Shown in pieces: positions 34,291 through 44,026 of a stretch of 64,000 nucleotides of DNA. The translations under genes were made by a program, and so were the position numbers. The stretch is from Alkaliphilus metalliredigens QYMF (GTDB taxonomy: Bacteria > Bacillota > Clostridia > Peptostreptococcales > Natronincolaceae), in assembly GCF_000016985.1 (NCBI RefSeq), contig NC_009633.1:3701539-3765538 (forward strand), given 5' to 3'. Position 1 is the first letter of the stretch. The number at the start of each line of letters is the position of its first letter. The notes beneath the pieces were generated by a model that was not told the origin of the DNA, made no database searches, and saw nothing but the letters and a program-made list of their open reading frames with translations.

Positions 34291-36626
34291 TATTTCCTAC
34301 TATATTTTTCAAGTCTTCTCTCTACTGCTTCATAAACCACATCTGCTGGTACATCTGTTAATATTTCAATTCCCTCATTAATGTGCTTGATGGCATACAT
34401 ATGGAACTTCTCTTGCCTGACTGCACTTACAACTTCATCGCTAAGCATGAGATCATCAATATTTTGATAAGGAATCACGACACCTTGATTACCGGTCAAC
34501 CCTCTCTTTTGACACAAATGATAAAAACCTTCCACTTTTTCAGTCACACCTCCCACTGGCTGAATAAATCCTTTTTGATTAACGGACCCAGTGACAGCAA
34601 TAGACTGTTTTAATGGAATATTAGCCATATTGGAAAGTAATGCAAATAATTCCGCTCCTGAAGCACTATCCCCATCTATTCCTCCATAGGATTGTTCAAA
34701 GCAAATACGTGCTGTTAGGTTAAATTCTCTCCCTTGAGCAAATCGTTCCATCAAAAATCCAGTTAGAATCATCACTCCTTTATCATATATGTCTCCACTT
34801 AAGTTAGCTTCACGCTCAATATTGACGATATTTCCTTTTCCTCGACTGACTGTAGTTGTAATCGCACTTGGCTTACCAAAACGGTATTCCCCCATGTTAA
34901 TCACAGAAAGACCATTGATTACCCCCACCTTCACCCCTTTCACATCAATTAATATTTTCCCTTCCTTGAACATTTCTTCTGATTTATTCTGATATTTTTT
35001 TAGCCTAGCCCACTTTTCATGAATCGCTAAATTGACATCCCTTTCAGTAATAATTTCATGTTGGTTACTATTTGCCCATTGATTAGCTTCAATGATGATC
35101 TCAATCACTTTATTGAATCGACATGATAGTTTTTTTTGGCTGCCAGCCAATCGAGAACTGTATTCGATGACCCTGGCGGCACCTGTTTTATCAAGTGCTC
35201 TAGTCCCTTCCCTTTGTGTGTAACAGCTAATAAATTGAACCATCTGCTGTTCATGTTCAGGGCTACGGTCCATTTCTTCCTGGAAGTCTACTAGGATTTT
35301 GAAGTACTTTTCAAAATCATCATCATGCTGGTATAGCAGCTGGTGAAGCATCCCACTTCCAATCATGATCACCTTCAAGTTGATTGGTATTGGTTCTAGT
35401 TTAAAGGAACTTCCATCTGCCACCCCTAATTTACTCGTCATGTTTTCAATTGTAATCTCTTTGGTTTGCAAAATTCGTTTTAGTGTTTCCCAGGCAAAGG
35501 GATTTGTCAAAAGCTGCCTTGCCTCAACAATTAAGTAACCTCCATTAGCTGACTGTATGGCTCCTGGTTTGATCTTTAGAAAATTTGTTCTTAGGTTCCC
35601 ATTTACATTTTCATACTCTATTTTACCCGTCAAGTTATTTAATGTAGGATTAAACTCTAATATCACCGGTGCCCCCTCAGTCTTACTGTGGTCAATAAAT
35701 AAGTTGACCATATATCTTTTAAAGAAATCATTTTCTTCAATTTCACTACTAATGCTGACTATTTCTCCATCTTCCTCCGCCATAAATCGATGGATATTTT
35801 CAATTAGATCCTGTTCGACTCGCCTAATATGATCCATTACTTTTTCGCAGTCCTTATATTTATCAAGAAAATCTCCAATTAATGGGCGTACAACAAATAG
35901 TCCAACCTTGATTTCTAGTTGAAGTAATTTTTTCTTTGCCAAACGTTCTAATTGTTTTACCTTGGTGACAATTGATAAAGCCCTTTGATGAACTTCCTCC
36001 ATTCTAACTTCTAATTCCTCCTGGGATTCATCATCTAAGGCCATCATTTCCTCTTCACTGGCCTCTTCCCCCTCTAACAAAGGTGTGAAGGTAAATCCAG
36101 TACTGGTGCTCTTAACAGAAAACTGCTTTTCATTGGCATAGGCTGACAGGTCTTGTATCAGCTTATTTTTTTGCTCCTGAAATTTTTTTAATATGCCATT
36201 ACGCTGGTGATCATAATCTTCACTATTAAAAGCTTGGGGGACCTGTGTTAAGACATCTTTTATTAATTCTCTCATATCGACTTGAAAGTTTTTTCCCATT
36301 CCCGCAGGCATGTTTAATGCAATTATTTTAGCATCTTCATCAAGTCCATAAACATAGCACCAGTCTTGGGGAATTGTTTTTTTCTTTGCTGCAGCCTCAA
36401 CGACTTCTTTTGCATAGGTGGTCCTTCCCGTCCCCTTGGCACCACTGATATAAATATTATAGCTGGGATGCTCAACTTCTAAGCCAAACTCCATTGCTGC
36501 TTCAGCAGTTTTTTGTCCCATAATTCCCATAAGGCACGGTACTTCATCTGTTTTATCAAATTTAAATCGTGTTAAATCACAATATTTTTTCAACTGCTGA
36601 TAGGATAACTTCGGATAGGTTTTCAT
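34269..36626 (-). CDS. Lon-related ATP-dependent protease (AAA_32/Lon-C type)
   Basis: A 785-residue cytoplasmic protease related to Lon. The Walker A reads SGAKGTGRTTYAKEV (about 55-69). A long helical insertion with an acidic stretch (about 165-260) follows, then the second half of the ATPase (NGGYLIVEARQLL). The C-terminal Lon protease domain (about 555-770) has the catalytic serine in GDSASGAELFALL (about 660) and the lysine in GGVTEKVEGFY (about 703). The family lacks the classical Lon N-terminal domain. The AAGGAGG site is well placed. It is a single gene. In some Firmicutes relatives are sporulation-linked, but nothing here proves that. Confidence 0.9.
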   Translation of the reverse strand: MKTYPKLSYQQLKKYCDLTRFKFDKTDEVPCLMGIMGQKTAEAAMEFGLEVEHPSYNIYISGAKGTGRTTYAKEVVEAAAKKKTIPQDWCYVYGLDEDAKIIALNMPAGMGKNFQVDMRELIKDVLTQVPQAFNSEDYDHQRNGILKKFQEQKNKLIQDLSAYANEKQFSVKSTSTGFTFTPLLEGEEASEEEMMALDDESQEELEVRMEEVHQRALSIVTKVKQLERLAKKKLLQLEIKVGLFVVRPLIGDFLDKYKDCEKVMDHIRRVEQDLIENIHRFMAEEDGEIVSISSEIEENDFFKRYMVNLFIDHSKTEGAPVILEFNPTLNNLTGKIEYENVNGNLRTNFLKIKPGAIQSANGGYLIVEARQLLTNPFAWETLKRILQTKEITIENMTSKLGVADGSSFKLEPIPINLKVIMIGSGMLHQLLYQHDDDFEKYFKILVDFQEEMDRSPEHEQQMVQFISCYTQREGTRALDKTGAARVIEYSSRLAGSQKKLSCRFNKVIEIIIEANQWANSNQHEIITERDVNLAIHEKWARLKKYQNKSEEMFKEGKILIDVKGVKVGVINGLSVINMGEYRFGKPSAITTTVSRGKGNIVNIEREANLSGDIYDKGVMILTGFLMERFAQGREFNLTARICFEQSYGGIDGDSASGAELFALLSNMANIPLKQSIAVTGSVNQKGFIQPVGGVTEKVEGFYHLCQKRGLTGNQGVVIPYQNIDDLMLSDEVVSAVRQEKFHMYAIKHINEGIEILTDVPADVVYEAVERRLEKYSRKYKSKKDT

Positions 36627-36723
36627 CTAGATTCCTCCTTGGTCAGCTAAATTGCCTTTCTATTATCCTATTCAGCAAATCATAATTCCTCTACAATTAT
36701 TTTAATTGTCTACTTAAATGTAG

Positions 36724-37836
36724 TTAGGGGTTGCAATACTTATTCATCATACTTTGCAGCTCCTCACTGTTTTCCCTCTCCATCATCTCTTGAAGTAATT
36801 GACAGGTATATTCAGGATCCAGTTCATTAAGTGCCCAAATCGTGACGCTCCTGATATCCAGCCTTGGGTCCTTCAGTAAAGGCAATAAATGTGGTATTGC
36901 TTCTTTATTGTGATGGTTCCCCATGGCAATAATGGCATTTCGTTGCAGTATCTTTTTCCCACGCCATCCCGATGCATTTTGACCATAGATGTCTTTGAAC
37001 TCTTTTTTTGAAATCCCTAAGAAATGGATTAAGTCAATTTCATGTTTAGGATTCTGAGGTTGAAAGCGCAATTCTTTTGTTTTTCTGACTCTTTCATTAT
37101 GAGGACAAACACTTTGACAAATATCACATCCATATATTTTTTTTCCAATTTTCTTTTTATCTGCATCCTTCATTTCCTCCTTTTGCTGGAGCAAATTACT
37201 TACGCATCTTTGGGAATTGAAGGAGTATGGCCCTTGTAATGCCTGATTTGGGCAATGTTTTATGCACAACTGACAGGCTAAGCAAACCTGATCATCCATG
37301 GGTCGATCAGGGGGAAATTCAAGATTGATTAATAAATATCCAATGAAAAACCATGATCCATATTTAGAGCTGATCAAGGTATTATTCCAACCATACCACC
37401 CCAGGCCTGCACGGTAGGCCACTTGGCGATCTACTAAGGGTCCTGTATCTACAAAGGTACGATATTCCACATTCTCCTCTTTCTCCTTAATAAATGACAT
37501 AATCTCTTCTAGCTTCTCTTTGACAATCTGATGATAGTCTGTTCCCCAGGCCGTTCGGGCAAGTTCTCCATAAAATTGTGAGTCCCCTAGAGTTGTCTCA
37601 AGGTCATCTATATAATAAGGCTGTCCAATCACAAGGATAGATTGGGCGTTTGCCATTGTCTTTTTAGGGTCAATTCTTTTTTCCATGTCTTGTTCTTCAA
37701 ACCCAGATAAATATCCCTTTGCCTTTCTTTCTTCTAAAATAGGTCTCAATTCTTCAAAAGGCGCTGCTGTCGTAAATCCAATTAAATCTATGCCAATTGT
37801 TTTTGCAAAATCAATTATTTCCTTCTTTAGATTCAA
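36724..37836 (-). CDS. queG: epoxyqueuosine reductase
   Basis: Catalyses the last step of queuosine biosynthesis in tRNA, reduction of epoxyqueuosine, with cobalamin and two 4Fe-4S clusters. The N-terminal cobalamin-binding region includes RTAWGTDYHQIVKEKL and VDTGPLVDRQVAYRAGLGWYG (about 90-150). The cluster motifs CLACQLCIKHCP (about 185) and CDICQSVCPHN (about 235) follow. A HEAT-like C-terminal part (about 290-365, IPHLLPLLKDPRLDIRSVTIWAL) binds tRNA. The start chosen is TTG at 37836, 8 bases after AAGGAG; the GTG at 37845 overlaps that site. The need for cobalamin links it to the salvage operon in this window. Confidence 0.92.
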   Translation of the reverse strand: MNLKKEIIDFAKTIGIDLIGFTTAAPFEELRPILEERKAKGYLSGFEEQDMEKRIDPKKTMANAQSILVIGQPYYIDDLETTLGDSQFYGELARTAWGTDYHQIVKEKLEEIMSFIKEKEENVEYRTFVDTGPLVDRQVAYRAGLGWYGWNNTLISSKYGSWFFIGYLLINLEFPPDRPMDDQVCLACQLCIKHCPNQALQGPYSFNSQRCVSNLLQQKEEMKDADKKKIGKKIYGCDICQSVCPHNERVRKTKELRFQPQNPKHEIDLIHFLGISKKEFKDIYGQNASGWRGKKILQRNAIIAMGNHHNKEAIPHLLPLLKDPRLDIRSVTIWALNELDPEYTCQLLQEMMERENSEELQSMMNKYCNP

Positions 37837-37907
37837 AGTACTCACTCCTTATTGCATACACAATACCATTGAAGATATTGATTGTAAAGTCAAAATAGTC
37901 ACAAAAA

Positions 37908-37927
37908 AGAGATGTGAAAACATCTCT
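37908..37927 (-). terminator. terminator of signal peptidase copy 2
   Basis: AGAGATGT (37908-37915) pairs with ACATCTCT (37920-37927) and is followed by T residues on the minus strand. It overlaps the stop codon. Confidence 0.85.
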
Positions 37928-38465
37928 ATGGATTGACAAAGGCTTTCAATTCATTCAATGGCCAGACGCGCAAAAGTACTTTTCCTTTAATTTGATTCAC
38001 ATCTACATATCCAAAGCTTCTGCTATCGTTACTGTCATTGCGATTATCTCCTAGCACCAAAACATTATCTGTGGGAACCTGCCCATCATTCAGCCGATAA
38101 TTTCTCTGGATATAAGACTCCCCATTAATATAGGTTTCTTGTACCCTTTCCTCATTAATATATAGTTCCCCTTCTTCGAAGGTAAAATAATCGGATTCTA
38201 TGGCAACGACACGTTTAACAAACAATTCATTTTGTCTCTGACTACTGGGGGGAGAAAACACAATTAAATCTCCTGGTCTTGGGGTTCGCTCTGTTAAATT
38301 GAGCTTTACCACCAATAATCGATCATGGGAATTTAAAGTTGGGTACATGGATTGTCCCTGCACAACAGCAAAGCTAAATAGAAAATGCTCAATCAACATG
38401 GCTATAAAAATAGCTACAATTAAGGCTTGCAGCCATTCCAACGGTTTAGATTTTATTTTTGACAT
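37926..38465 (-). CDS. lepB: type I signal peptidase (copy 2)
   Basis: A 179-residue membrane protease. A single N-terminal transmembrane span (about 13-33) precedes the catalytic serine in VQGQSMYPTL (about 40) and the lysine in ELFVKRVVAIESD (about 86). The VLGDNRNDSNDSR box confirms the family. The ATG at 38465 has AGGA 9 bases upstream; an upstream in-frame start at 38492 lacks one. It is divergent from the RusA gene with a 90-base gap. Sequence differs clearly from the other two copies, so they are not recent duplicates. Confidence 0.93.
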   Translation of the reverse strand: MSKIKSKPLEWLQALIVAIFIAMLIEHFLFSFAVVQGQSMYPTLNSHDRLLVVKLNLTERTPRPGDLIVFSPPSSQRQNELFVKRVVAIESDYFTFEEGELYINEERVQETYINGESYIQRNYRLNDGQVPTDNVLVLGDNRNDSNDSRSFGYVDVNQIKGKVLLRVWPLNELKAFVNP

Positions 38466-38555
38466 GGAATCACATCCTATAGCAATATACAAAAAACAAG
38501 AATCCTTTTTACATTATATGTAGGTTCTATGATAAAATGTGCTTGGAGGTGTACA

Positions 38556-38981
38556 ATGCTGAAATTCACAATACCAGGACGACCAGTTAGTAAGTCCAAC
38601 TTTAAACTGACCCATAAAAACGGACAAGTGTGGATGCCTAAATCTGGTAAACACAGTCGTTATGTGGCTTATGAAAATATGATTGCTGGTTATATTAACC
38701 AACAGTATGCAGGACCTCAATTGACGCAACAATTAATTACAATTTTGAGATTATACTTTCCAGACAGACGGATGGGAGATTTGCACAACTACCCTAAAAG
38801 TATTTGTGATGGGATTGAAAAAAGTGGCATCATTTCAAATGATAAGCAACTTAGACCTGTCCTGCTTTTTGATTTTATTGATTCTGAGAATCCACGAGTT
38901 GAGATCGAGCTCTACGATTTTGAAAAATTCCAAGTACATTACCAAATAAAACCAATAAATGAAGAATCACCTTTTATATAG
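38556..38981 (+). CDS. RusA-family Holliday junction resolvase
   Basis: A 141-residue endonuclease of the RusA fold that cuts four-way DNA junctions. The N-terminal block TIPGRPVSKSNF and the acidic block GDLHNYPKSICDGIEKSG (about 72-89), with conserved Asp and Lys residues, match the family; NDKQL follows. RusA proteins are common in prophages, but copies also occur outside phages in Firmicutes. The ATG at 38556 is supported by GGAGGT 5 bases upstream; an in-frame earlier start at 38529 is not. It is the only plus-strand gene between 10 and 48 kb, with no phage genes nearby. Confidence 0.85.
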   Translation: MLKFTIPGRPVSKSNFKLTHKNGQVWMPKSGKHSRYVAYENMIAGYINQQYAGPQLTQQLITILRLYFPDRRMGDLHNYPKSICDGIEKSGIISNDKQLRPVLLFDFIDSENPRVEIELYDFEKFQVHYQIKPINEESPFI

Positions 38982-39098
38982 TATGCTGTTTAAGAAGAAT
39001 TCTATTCTTATTATTTTTAATTTTTCTCCCACTGAACAACTGAATTCAAAATGATCGTTTCCGTGAACTTCACCTTCACACCTAAAAAACCACAAAAA

Positions 39099-39136
39099 AA
39101 AACCGTCTATTGCTTATTAAGCAATAGACGGTTTTT
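39099..39136. terminator. bidirectional terminator between rusA and DUF456 gene
   Basis: An 18-bp perfect stem (39099-39116 with 39118-39135) has A and T runs on both sides and lies between two converging genes, so it can serve both. Confidence 0.9.
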
Positions 39137-39175
39137 ATATAAATGATAGCTGAATTTTTCCAGAATAGAGTGATT

Positions 39176-39658
39176 CTATGACATCACTTTAAATACAAAT
39201 AACCCTATCATGATTCCTATGATGGTAACATTAACAACAATGCTCAAAACATATCCAAAAAAAGCGGCGCCACCAATTCGAAGTGAGCTTTTCAATGATT
39301 TTCCAGACAGAACTTCACCTGTAAATGTCCCGATTACTTGACCTATGATTAGACCAATGATACTGAGCAGAAAAAAACCAATGATCCCTCCTATAATCAT
39401 ACCCATCACACCTAATTGACTTGCTCCAAATTTTTTTGTGGTAAAAAAAGAGGCTACATAGTCAAATATTATACTGAATAAGGTCAGGATTCCAAATATG
39501 ACAAGCCAATGAAGTGTAATCACTGTAAATTCAGTGCCATAACTATAAAGAAACACTCCTGCTAAAACAAGAATGGGACCCGGTAGTGCTGGCATAAAAA
39601 TACCCGCCACTCCCAGTAGGATTAATATTGTACTTAGTATCAAATAAATATTTTCCAT
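39176..39658 (-). CDS. DUF456 family membrane protein
   Basis: A 160-residue integral membrane protein with five or so hydrophobic stretches. The start reads MENIYLILSTILILLG, followed by FMPALPGPILVLAG, a DUF456 hallmark, and a glycine-rich middle segment IGGIIGFFLLSIIGLIIGQVIG. The function of the family is not known. The ATG at 39658 has AGGA 9 bases upstream and gives the family's usual N-terminus. It is probably monocistronic, ending at the bidirectional terminator. Confidence 0.88.
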   Translation of the reverse strand: MENIYLILSTILILLGVAGIFMPALPGPILVLAGVFLYSYGTEFTVITLHWLVIFGILTLFSIIFDYVASFFTTKKFGASQLGVMGMIIGGIIGFFLLSIIGLIIGQVIGTFTGEVLSGKSLKSSLRIGGAAFFGYVLSIVVNVTIIGIMIGLFVFKVMS

Positions 39659-39756
39659 TGCATACCATCCTACCATGGTTAAATTTTAACTATAGGATCC
39701 ATATCAATCAAGTTAATCTATCATTCTCATTGACAATCTTGTCAACAAATCTGGTA

Positions 39757-40335
39757 CTAACCTCGCTTTTTTAGGGCTGTTACCTTTGGAATCCCTAAGA
39801 CAGTAATACTATAAGGCCTTGTGCCTTGTCGCTTTTGATCCTTTTTGTCCACTAAGTATTCAGTAATTGTGGCCTCTACTTTTTTTGTCAGGTCCTTCAT
39901 TTCTTCTCTACTTAAATAGTATTCACTAAATTGGTTAATAAATTTAGTTTCTTCTACTAGTTGCTCTGATGCACGATAAAACTCTGCACTGGTTTTTTCA
40001 AATAATGAAATGGCCACTTGATTAATTGATTGAAGTACATCCTCATCGATGTTTTTCATAAAATTCTTATCTATCACAAACACCTTTGCCGCAGGTAAAT
40101 AATACTTCTCCACAATACCTGCTTTAATTCTTTCATCAACTAATTCCAATATCTCAACCTTTAATAGACTTTTAATATGATAGTTGACCTTTGCATGTGG
40201 CTCCCCTAGCTTTTCTGCCACTTGCTTAGCAGAACGAGGCTCATCTCGTTCAAAGGATTCTAACACCTCTACTCGGTAGGGGTGAGAGATCGCCTTAATT
40301 TGATCTAAATCTCTTAATACCATTATGTCCTTCAT
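39757..40335 (-). CDS. ArsR-like winged-helix transcriptional regulator
   Basis: A 192-residue DNA-binding protein. The N-terminal winged helix (about 1-80) reads DQIKAISHPYRVEVLESF and SAKQVAEKLGEPHAKVNYHI, the latter being the recognition region. A helical C-terminal half (about 90-185) is larger than in plain ArsR proteins and probably serves dimerisation or ligand sensing. No metal-binding cysteines are present. The ATG at 40335 has a GGGGG site 7 bases upstream. The adjacent nitroreductase gene lies upstream on the same strand but is separated by a terminator, so its target is unknown. Confidence 0.85.
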   Translation of the reverse strand: MKDIMVLRDLDQIKAISHPYRVEVLESFERDEPRSAKQVAEKLGEPHAKVNYHIKSLLKVEILELVDERIKAGIVEKYYLPAAKVFVIDKNFMKNIDEDVLQSINQVAISLFEKTSAEFYRASEQLVEETKFINQFSEYYLSREEMKDLTKKVEATITEYLVDKKDQKRQGTRPYSITVLGIPKVTALKKRG

Positions 40336-40403
40336 AACTAGTCCCCCTTTCTCATTCAATATCAATATTATATTGCTTTTTCAGAAGATTGTCAAAATTC
40401 CAC

Positions 40404-40439
40404 CTAGTAGGAGTCTTGCATATCCAAGACTCCTACTAG
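40404..40439 (-). terminator. 15-bp hairpin terminator of nitroreductase operon
   Basis: CTAGTAGGAGTCTTG (40404-40418) pairs exactly with 40425-40439, and the stem sits directly after the stop codon at 40441. A short T tract follows on the minus strand. Confidence 0.85.
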
Positions 40440-40440
40440 A

Positions 40441-41292
40441 TTAATCCCTATTCAGCTTCAAAGTAGCAATATATTGAAAGTTTTTAGGAGAGACGATTGT
40501 CACTGACTCCCTAGACCAATTGCTTTCAATCCCCACTTCCTTAGCCAGCGCTTCAATATAATACATGAAGATACCACAGTCAATTTTATGGGGATTAAAG
40601 GATTCTTCGTCTTTTTTAAAGGGAATTGTGTATAGATGTAGTTGCTCTCCTTCGATTAATACTCTCCAAGGCTGTTCATTACCCCAGGAGGGTGCCAGCT
40701 TAGCATCTTTTAATATGGCTTCAAAGCCGTCTAAGCTTCCATGCTTAGACTCATTATATGGACGATCCCATGAGTCAATCCACACAAACTCATCTAAGGA
40801 CTTTCGAATCGATGGCTCTGACTGCTTACTCCTATTGAGCAGCTTATAACCAAATGGCTCCACTTCACTTCCTATGGGACTTAGAGCCAGAAGAGTCCTT
40901 CCCCTTGGTACATTAAAAAACTCGTTAATTTGCTGACGGTGATGAATAACAGCTATCCAACAAGTTCCGATTTGAAGCTCTTGTGCAGCTAACAAAACTT
41001 GCTCCATTTGATAACCCATGTTCTCTTGGTATCCTTCTTTGGTATCAGTAATGGCAACTAAGTAATGGGGTGCTTCAAATAGTTTTCCAAAGTAGCCCGT
41101 TGTCACTCCTAGCTTCTTGGTAATCTCCTTTCCTTTTGAAATTTCAAAGGTAACGCTGATGGCCTCATACAAAGCCTTGCTTTGCTGTCCTTGCTTCTTA
41201 AGTTCATTTAATATCGATTCCTCAATGGGTTTTTTAGAAAAATTTCTAGTCGATTTACGATGTATAATAAGTTCTTTCACTGATTTTTTCAT
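40441..41292 (-). CDS. nitroreductase-like protein, TM1586 family
   Basis: A 283-residue FMN-dependent oxidoreductase-like protein. The N-terminal ELIIHRKSTRNFSKKPI (about 5-21) is the flavin phosphate-binding pattern. A second half begins with GFEAILKDAKLAPSWGNEQPW (about 195-215), characteristic of the TM1586-type fold in which two nitroreductase-like halves are fused in one chain. The substrate is unknown. Two ATGs (41298 and 41292) follow AAAGGA; the second has better spacing. It starts 13 bases after the glutaminase stop, so the two are probably co-transcribed. Confidence 0.82.
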   Translation of the reverse strand: MKKSVKELIIHRKSTRNFSKKPIEESILNELKKQGQQSKALYEAISVTFEISKGKEITKKLGVTTGYFGKLFEAPHYLVAITDTKEGYQENMGYQMEQVLLAAQELQIGTCWIAVIHHRQQINEFFNVPRGRTLLALSPIGSEVEPFGYKLLNRSKQSEPSIRKSLDEFVWIDSWDRPYNESKHGSLDGFEAILKDAKLAPSWGNEQPWRVLIEGEQLHLYTIPFKKDEESFNPHKIDCGIFMYYIEALAKEVGIESNWSRESVTIVSPKNFQYIATLKLNRD

Positions 41293-41305
41293 TTTCATCC
41301 ATCCT

Positions 41306-42223
41306 TTAGAAAATAGATAGTCCATAGTCCTCAGCCATTTTTTGTAAAACCCTTACCCCCGCAATACTGTTTCCTTTTTCGTCTAATGATGGACCCACTA
41401 CACCAATACCCATCTTTTTAGGCACTGAAGCCATAATGCCTCCACCTACCCCACTTTTGGCAGGAATACCTACCTTAATGGCAAACTCGCCTGATGCATT
41501 GTACATGCCACAGGTTACCATAAACGCCTCGGCCATCTTGATATATTTTTCATCAATCAGTTGTTGACCTGTTTCGAATAAAACACCCCCATTAGCTAAA
41601 AAGCGTCCGATTTTAGCAATGTCCTTACATGTTACTTCAATAGAGCATTGATTAAAATATAGATCTAGGTCTGATTCAATATCATTTTGCATAATGCCAA
41701 CGTCCTTCATAAAGTAAGCCATGGATCGATTACGGTCACCTGTTATCTTTTCTGATCGATAGACCGATTGGTTAACCTGAAGGTTTGGATTCTCTGTTAA
41801 CTGTCTAAAAAAACCTAGTATTCTCTCTAGCCTTTCCTTTTGAGAGTCTCCTTTGATCATAGATGTGACTGCAATGGCACCGGCATTAATCATTGGATTA
41901 AAAGGCTTCGAAGGTCTTACTACTTCCAGCTTCATCATAGAGTTAAATGGATCTCCTGTGGGCTCCATTCCCACCTTATCAAAGACATATTTTTCACCTC
42001 TATCTGATAAAGCCAGTAGCAATGTCACTACCTTGGAAATACTTTGAATCGTAAAAGGGTATTCGTAGTCTCCAACTCCGTACTCATTTCCATCAAGATC
42101 TGCTACGTAAATTCCCAGGGCCTCTTTGTTAGCCTTACTCAGTTCGGGAATATATGTGGGTAACTGCCCTCCTTGGATATGGTGTCGGTTTGTATCTAGA
42201 ATCTTTTGTAATTGTTCATTCAT
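41306..42223 (-). CDS. glsA: glutaminase
   Basis: Hydrolyses glutamine to glutamate and ammonia. The 305 residues follow the serine beta-lactamase-like glutaminase family. The catalytic SISK motif is in FTIQSISKVV (about 58-67). Other signatures are PFNPMINAGAIAVTS (about 107-121), YRSEKITGDRNRSMAYFM and PAKSGVGGGIMA (about 255-266). The ribosome binding site is a GGGGG run. It is first in a probable two-gene unit with the nitroreductase-like gene and may serve acid tolerance or nitrogen supply, but no context proves this. Confidence 0.95.
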   Translation of the reverse strand: MNEQLQKILDTNRHHIQGGQLPTYIPELSKANKEALGIYVADLDGNEYGVGDYEYPFTIQSISKVVTLLLALSDRGEKYVFDKVGMEPTGDPFNSMMKLEVVRPSKPFNPMINAGAIAVTSMIKGDSQKERLERILGFFRQLTENPNLQVNQSVYRSEKITGDRNRSMAYFMKDVGIMQNDIESDLDLYFNQCSIEVTCKDIAKIGRFLANGGVLFETGQQLIDEKYIKMAEAFMVTCGMYNASGEFAIKVGIPAKSGVGGGIMASVPKKMGIGVVGPSLDEKGNSIAGVRVLQKMAEDYGLSIF

Positions 42224-42269
42224 GTCTTTAGTTTGCCCCCTTATATCTCTTTGGTATTACTGAAGCTAG

Positions 42270-43946
42270 TTATTTAAAACTGCTTCCCCCAATAAATTCA
42301 CGTAAGATTGATGTTTTAGGAATATCATCTTCTTTATCTAAAGCTACAAAATAACTTAAAAATTTCAACAATCGTTTAGCCTCGGGATGATAGGGACTAT
42401 TGTTGTCTACTTGTCGTAACAAAGGCTCTACATATTTTTTCAATACACCCAGTTCATAAAACATCGCGGAGTTAAACATCGCATCAGCATCCTCTTGAAA
42501 AGGAAAAATATTTTTTTCTTCTCCACGTCTAACCGAGGGCCATAGGGCTAGTGTTTTTTCTACATCAATGGATCTAAACTGATTATCCCTAACCATTCTT
42601 CTAATCATTCGTGTATCAGTAGTTGGAATACGATTATGTTCATCTACATTGATTTGGGTTAAGGCACTAATATAAACCTTAAACTTATTTTCTCTAGGAA
42701 TAGCTTTGGTTAATTCATCATTCAAACCGTGGATTCCTTCTAGTACAATAGGTTGGTCCTTACCAATTTTCACTTTATGCCCCTTATACTCTCGTTTCCC
42801 TATATGAAAATTGAAGGTTGGAATTTCGACTTCCTCTCCTTTTATTAACAATTCAAGATGCTCATTAAAAAGTTCCAAGTCAATGGAATGAAGAGACTCA
42901 AAATCATATTCTCCATCTTCCCCCAAAGGGGTGTCTTCCCGATTTACAAAGTAATCATCTAATGAGATTGGTATGGGTTTAAGTCCATTTACCTTGAGCT
43001 GAATGGCTAATCGTTTGGAGAAGGTTGTCTTTCCAGAAGAAGTTGGCCCAGCAATTAAGATCACTCGTTTTCGATCAATGTTCTCTGTGATTTGATCTGC
43101 AATTTCAGCAATCTTTTTTTCATGTAATGCTTCTGCAATTCTAATGAATTCTCCTTCTTCCCTCTCTACGATCAAATCGTTTAATGAAGCAACATGATCT
43201 ACATCTAGAATTTTCCCCCATTTTTCACTCTCTCTGAATATTTTGAAAAGCTTAGGTTGTTCTTCAAACACAGGGATTTGACCCAAGGCTGCAATTCTTG
43301 GATACTGAATAATAACTCCTGGAGCGTAATATTTCAGCTCAAACGCTTTCAGATACCCTGTAGTAGGAACCATATATCCATAAAAATAATTTTTTAACCA
43401 TCCACACTGATACATATTGATATAGGGCTTTTCACGGTATTTTAACAGCTTCACTTTACCCATTTGCCCATATTCCCTAAATATATCCTTCGCTTCATCT
43501 ATTGGAATCCGACTTTTTTCAAATCTAACATCTTCAGCAATAATGTCGTCCATTCGATTTTTAATCCTCTTGACGTCTTCTTCTACCAAGGGTCTCTTGT
43601 AATGTAGTTCACAATATAACCCTTTACTTAAGGAGTGTTCCACAGATACTTTGCACCCAGAAAAGAGTTCCATACAAACTCGGATAAATACAAAGGACAA
43701 ACTTCTTTGATACACTCTCGACCCAATGGAATGACATACATCTATGAATTGGATATCACTATCCTCGTACAATTGGTAATTTAATTCTTTTAATTGATTA
43801 TCAACAGTTGCTGTTACTATTAAATAATCCATCTCCTCCTGAAATTCTTTACTGAGTTCTTCAAGTGTTATACCAGATTCATAGTCAAATGGTCCTTTAC
43901 CATTGATCATCAGGGCAACATGGCTGCCTGTCTTTTCATTAATCAT
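42270..43946 (-). CDS. uridine kinase-like nucleoside kinase with TGS-type N-terminal region
   Basis: A 558-residue fusion protein found widely in Clostridia. The N-terminal half resembles the TGS and second-additional domains of threonyl-tRNA synthetase (for example SLSFVFIRVCMELF, SVEHSLSKGLYCELHY). The C-terminal half (about 285-500) is a phosphoribulokinase/uridine kinase domain with Walker A LIAGPTSSGKTTFSKRL (about 293-309), DDYFVNREDTPLGEDGEYDF and VLEGIHGLND. The substrate is probably a nucleoside. The ATG at 43946 has AGGGGG 7 bases upstream and is preferred over 44000. It is not clearly in an operon with glsA, 46 bases away, though co-transcription is possible. Confidence 0.9.
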   Translation of the reverse strand: MINEKTGSHVALMINGKGPFDYESGITLEELSKEFQEEMDYLIVTATVDNQLKELNYQLYEDSDIQFIDVCHSIGSRVYQRSLSFVFIRVCMELFSGCKVSVEHSLSKGLYCELHYKRPLVEEDVKRIKNRMDDIIAEDVRFEKSRIPIDEAKDIFREYGQMGKVKLLKYREKPYINMYQCGWLKNYFYGYMVPTTGYLKAFELKYYAPGVIIQYPRIAALGQIPVFEEQPKLFKIFRESEKWGKILDVDHVASLNDLIVEREEGEFIRIAEALHEKKIAEIADQITENIDRKRVILIAGPTSSGKTTFSKRLAIQLKVNGLKPIPISLDDYFVNREDTPLGEDGEYDFESLHSIDLELFNEHLELLIKGEEVEIPTFNFHIGKREYKGHKVKIGKDQPIVLEGIHGLNDELTKAIPRENKFKVYISALTQINVDEHNRIPTTDTRMIRRMVRDNQFRSIDVEKTLALWPSVRRGEEKNIFPFQEDADAMFNSAMFYELGVLKKYVEPLLRQVDNNSPYHPEAKRLLKFLSYFVALDKEDDIPKTSILREFIGGSSFK

Positions 43947-44026
43947 TTTCAATCCCCCTAATGTTCTTTTTATATGTATTGTATTAGTACTCATAATCAA
44001 TATATACCCTAATTTCTACTTCAATT

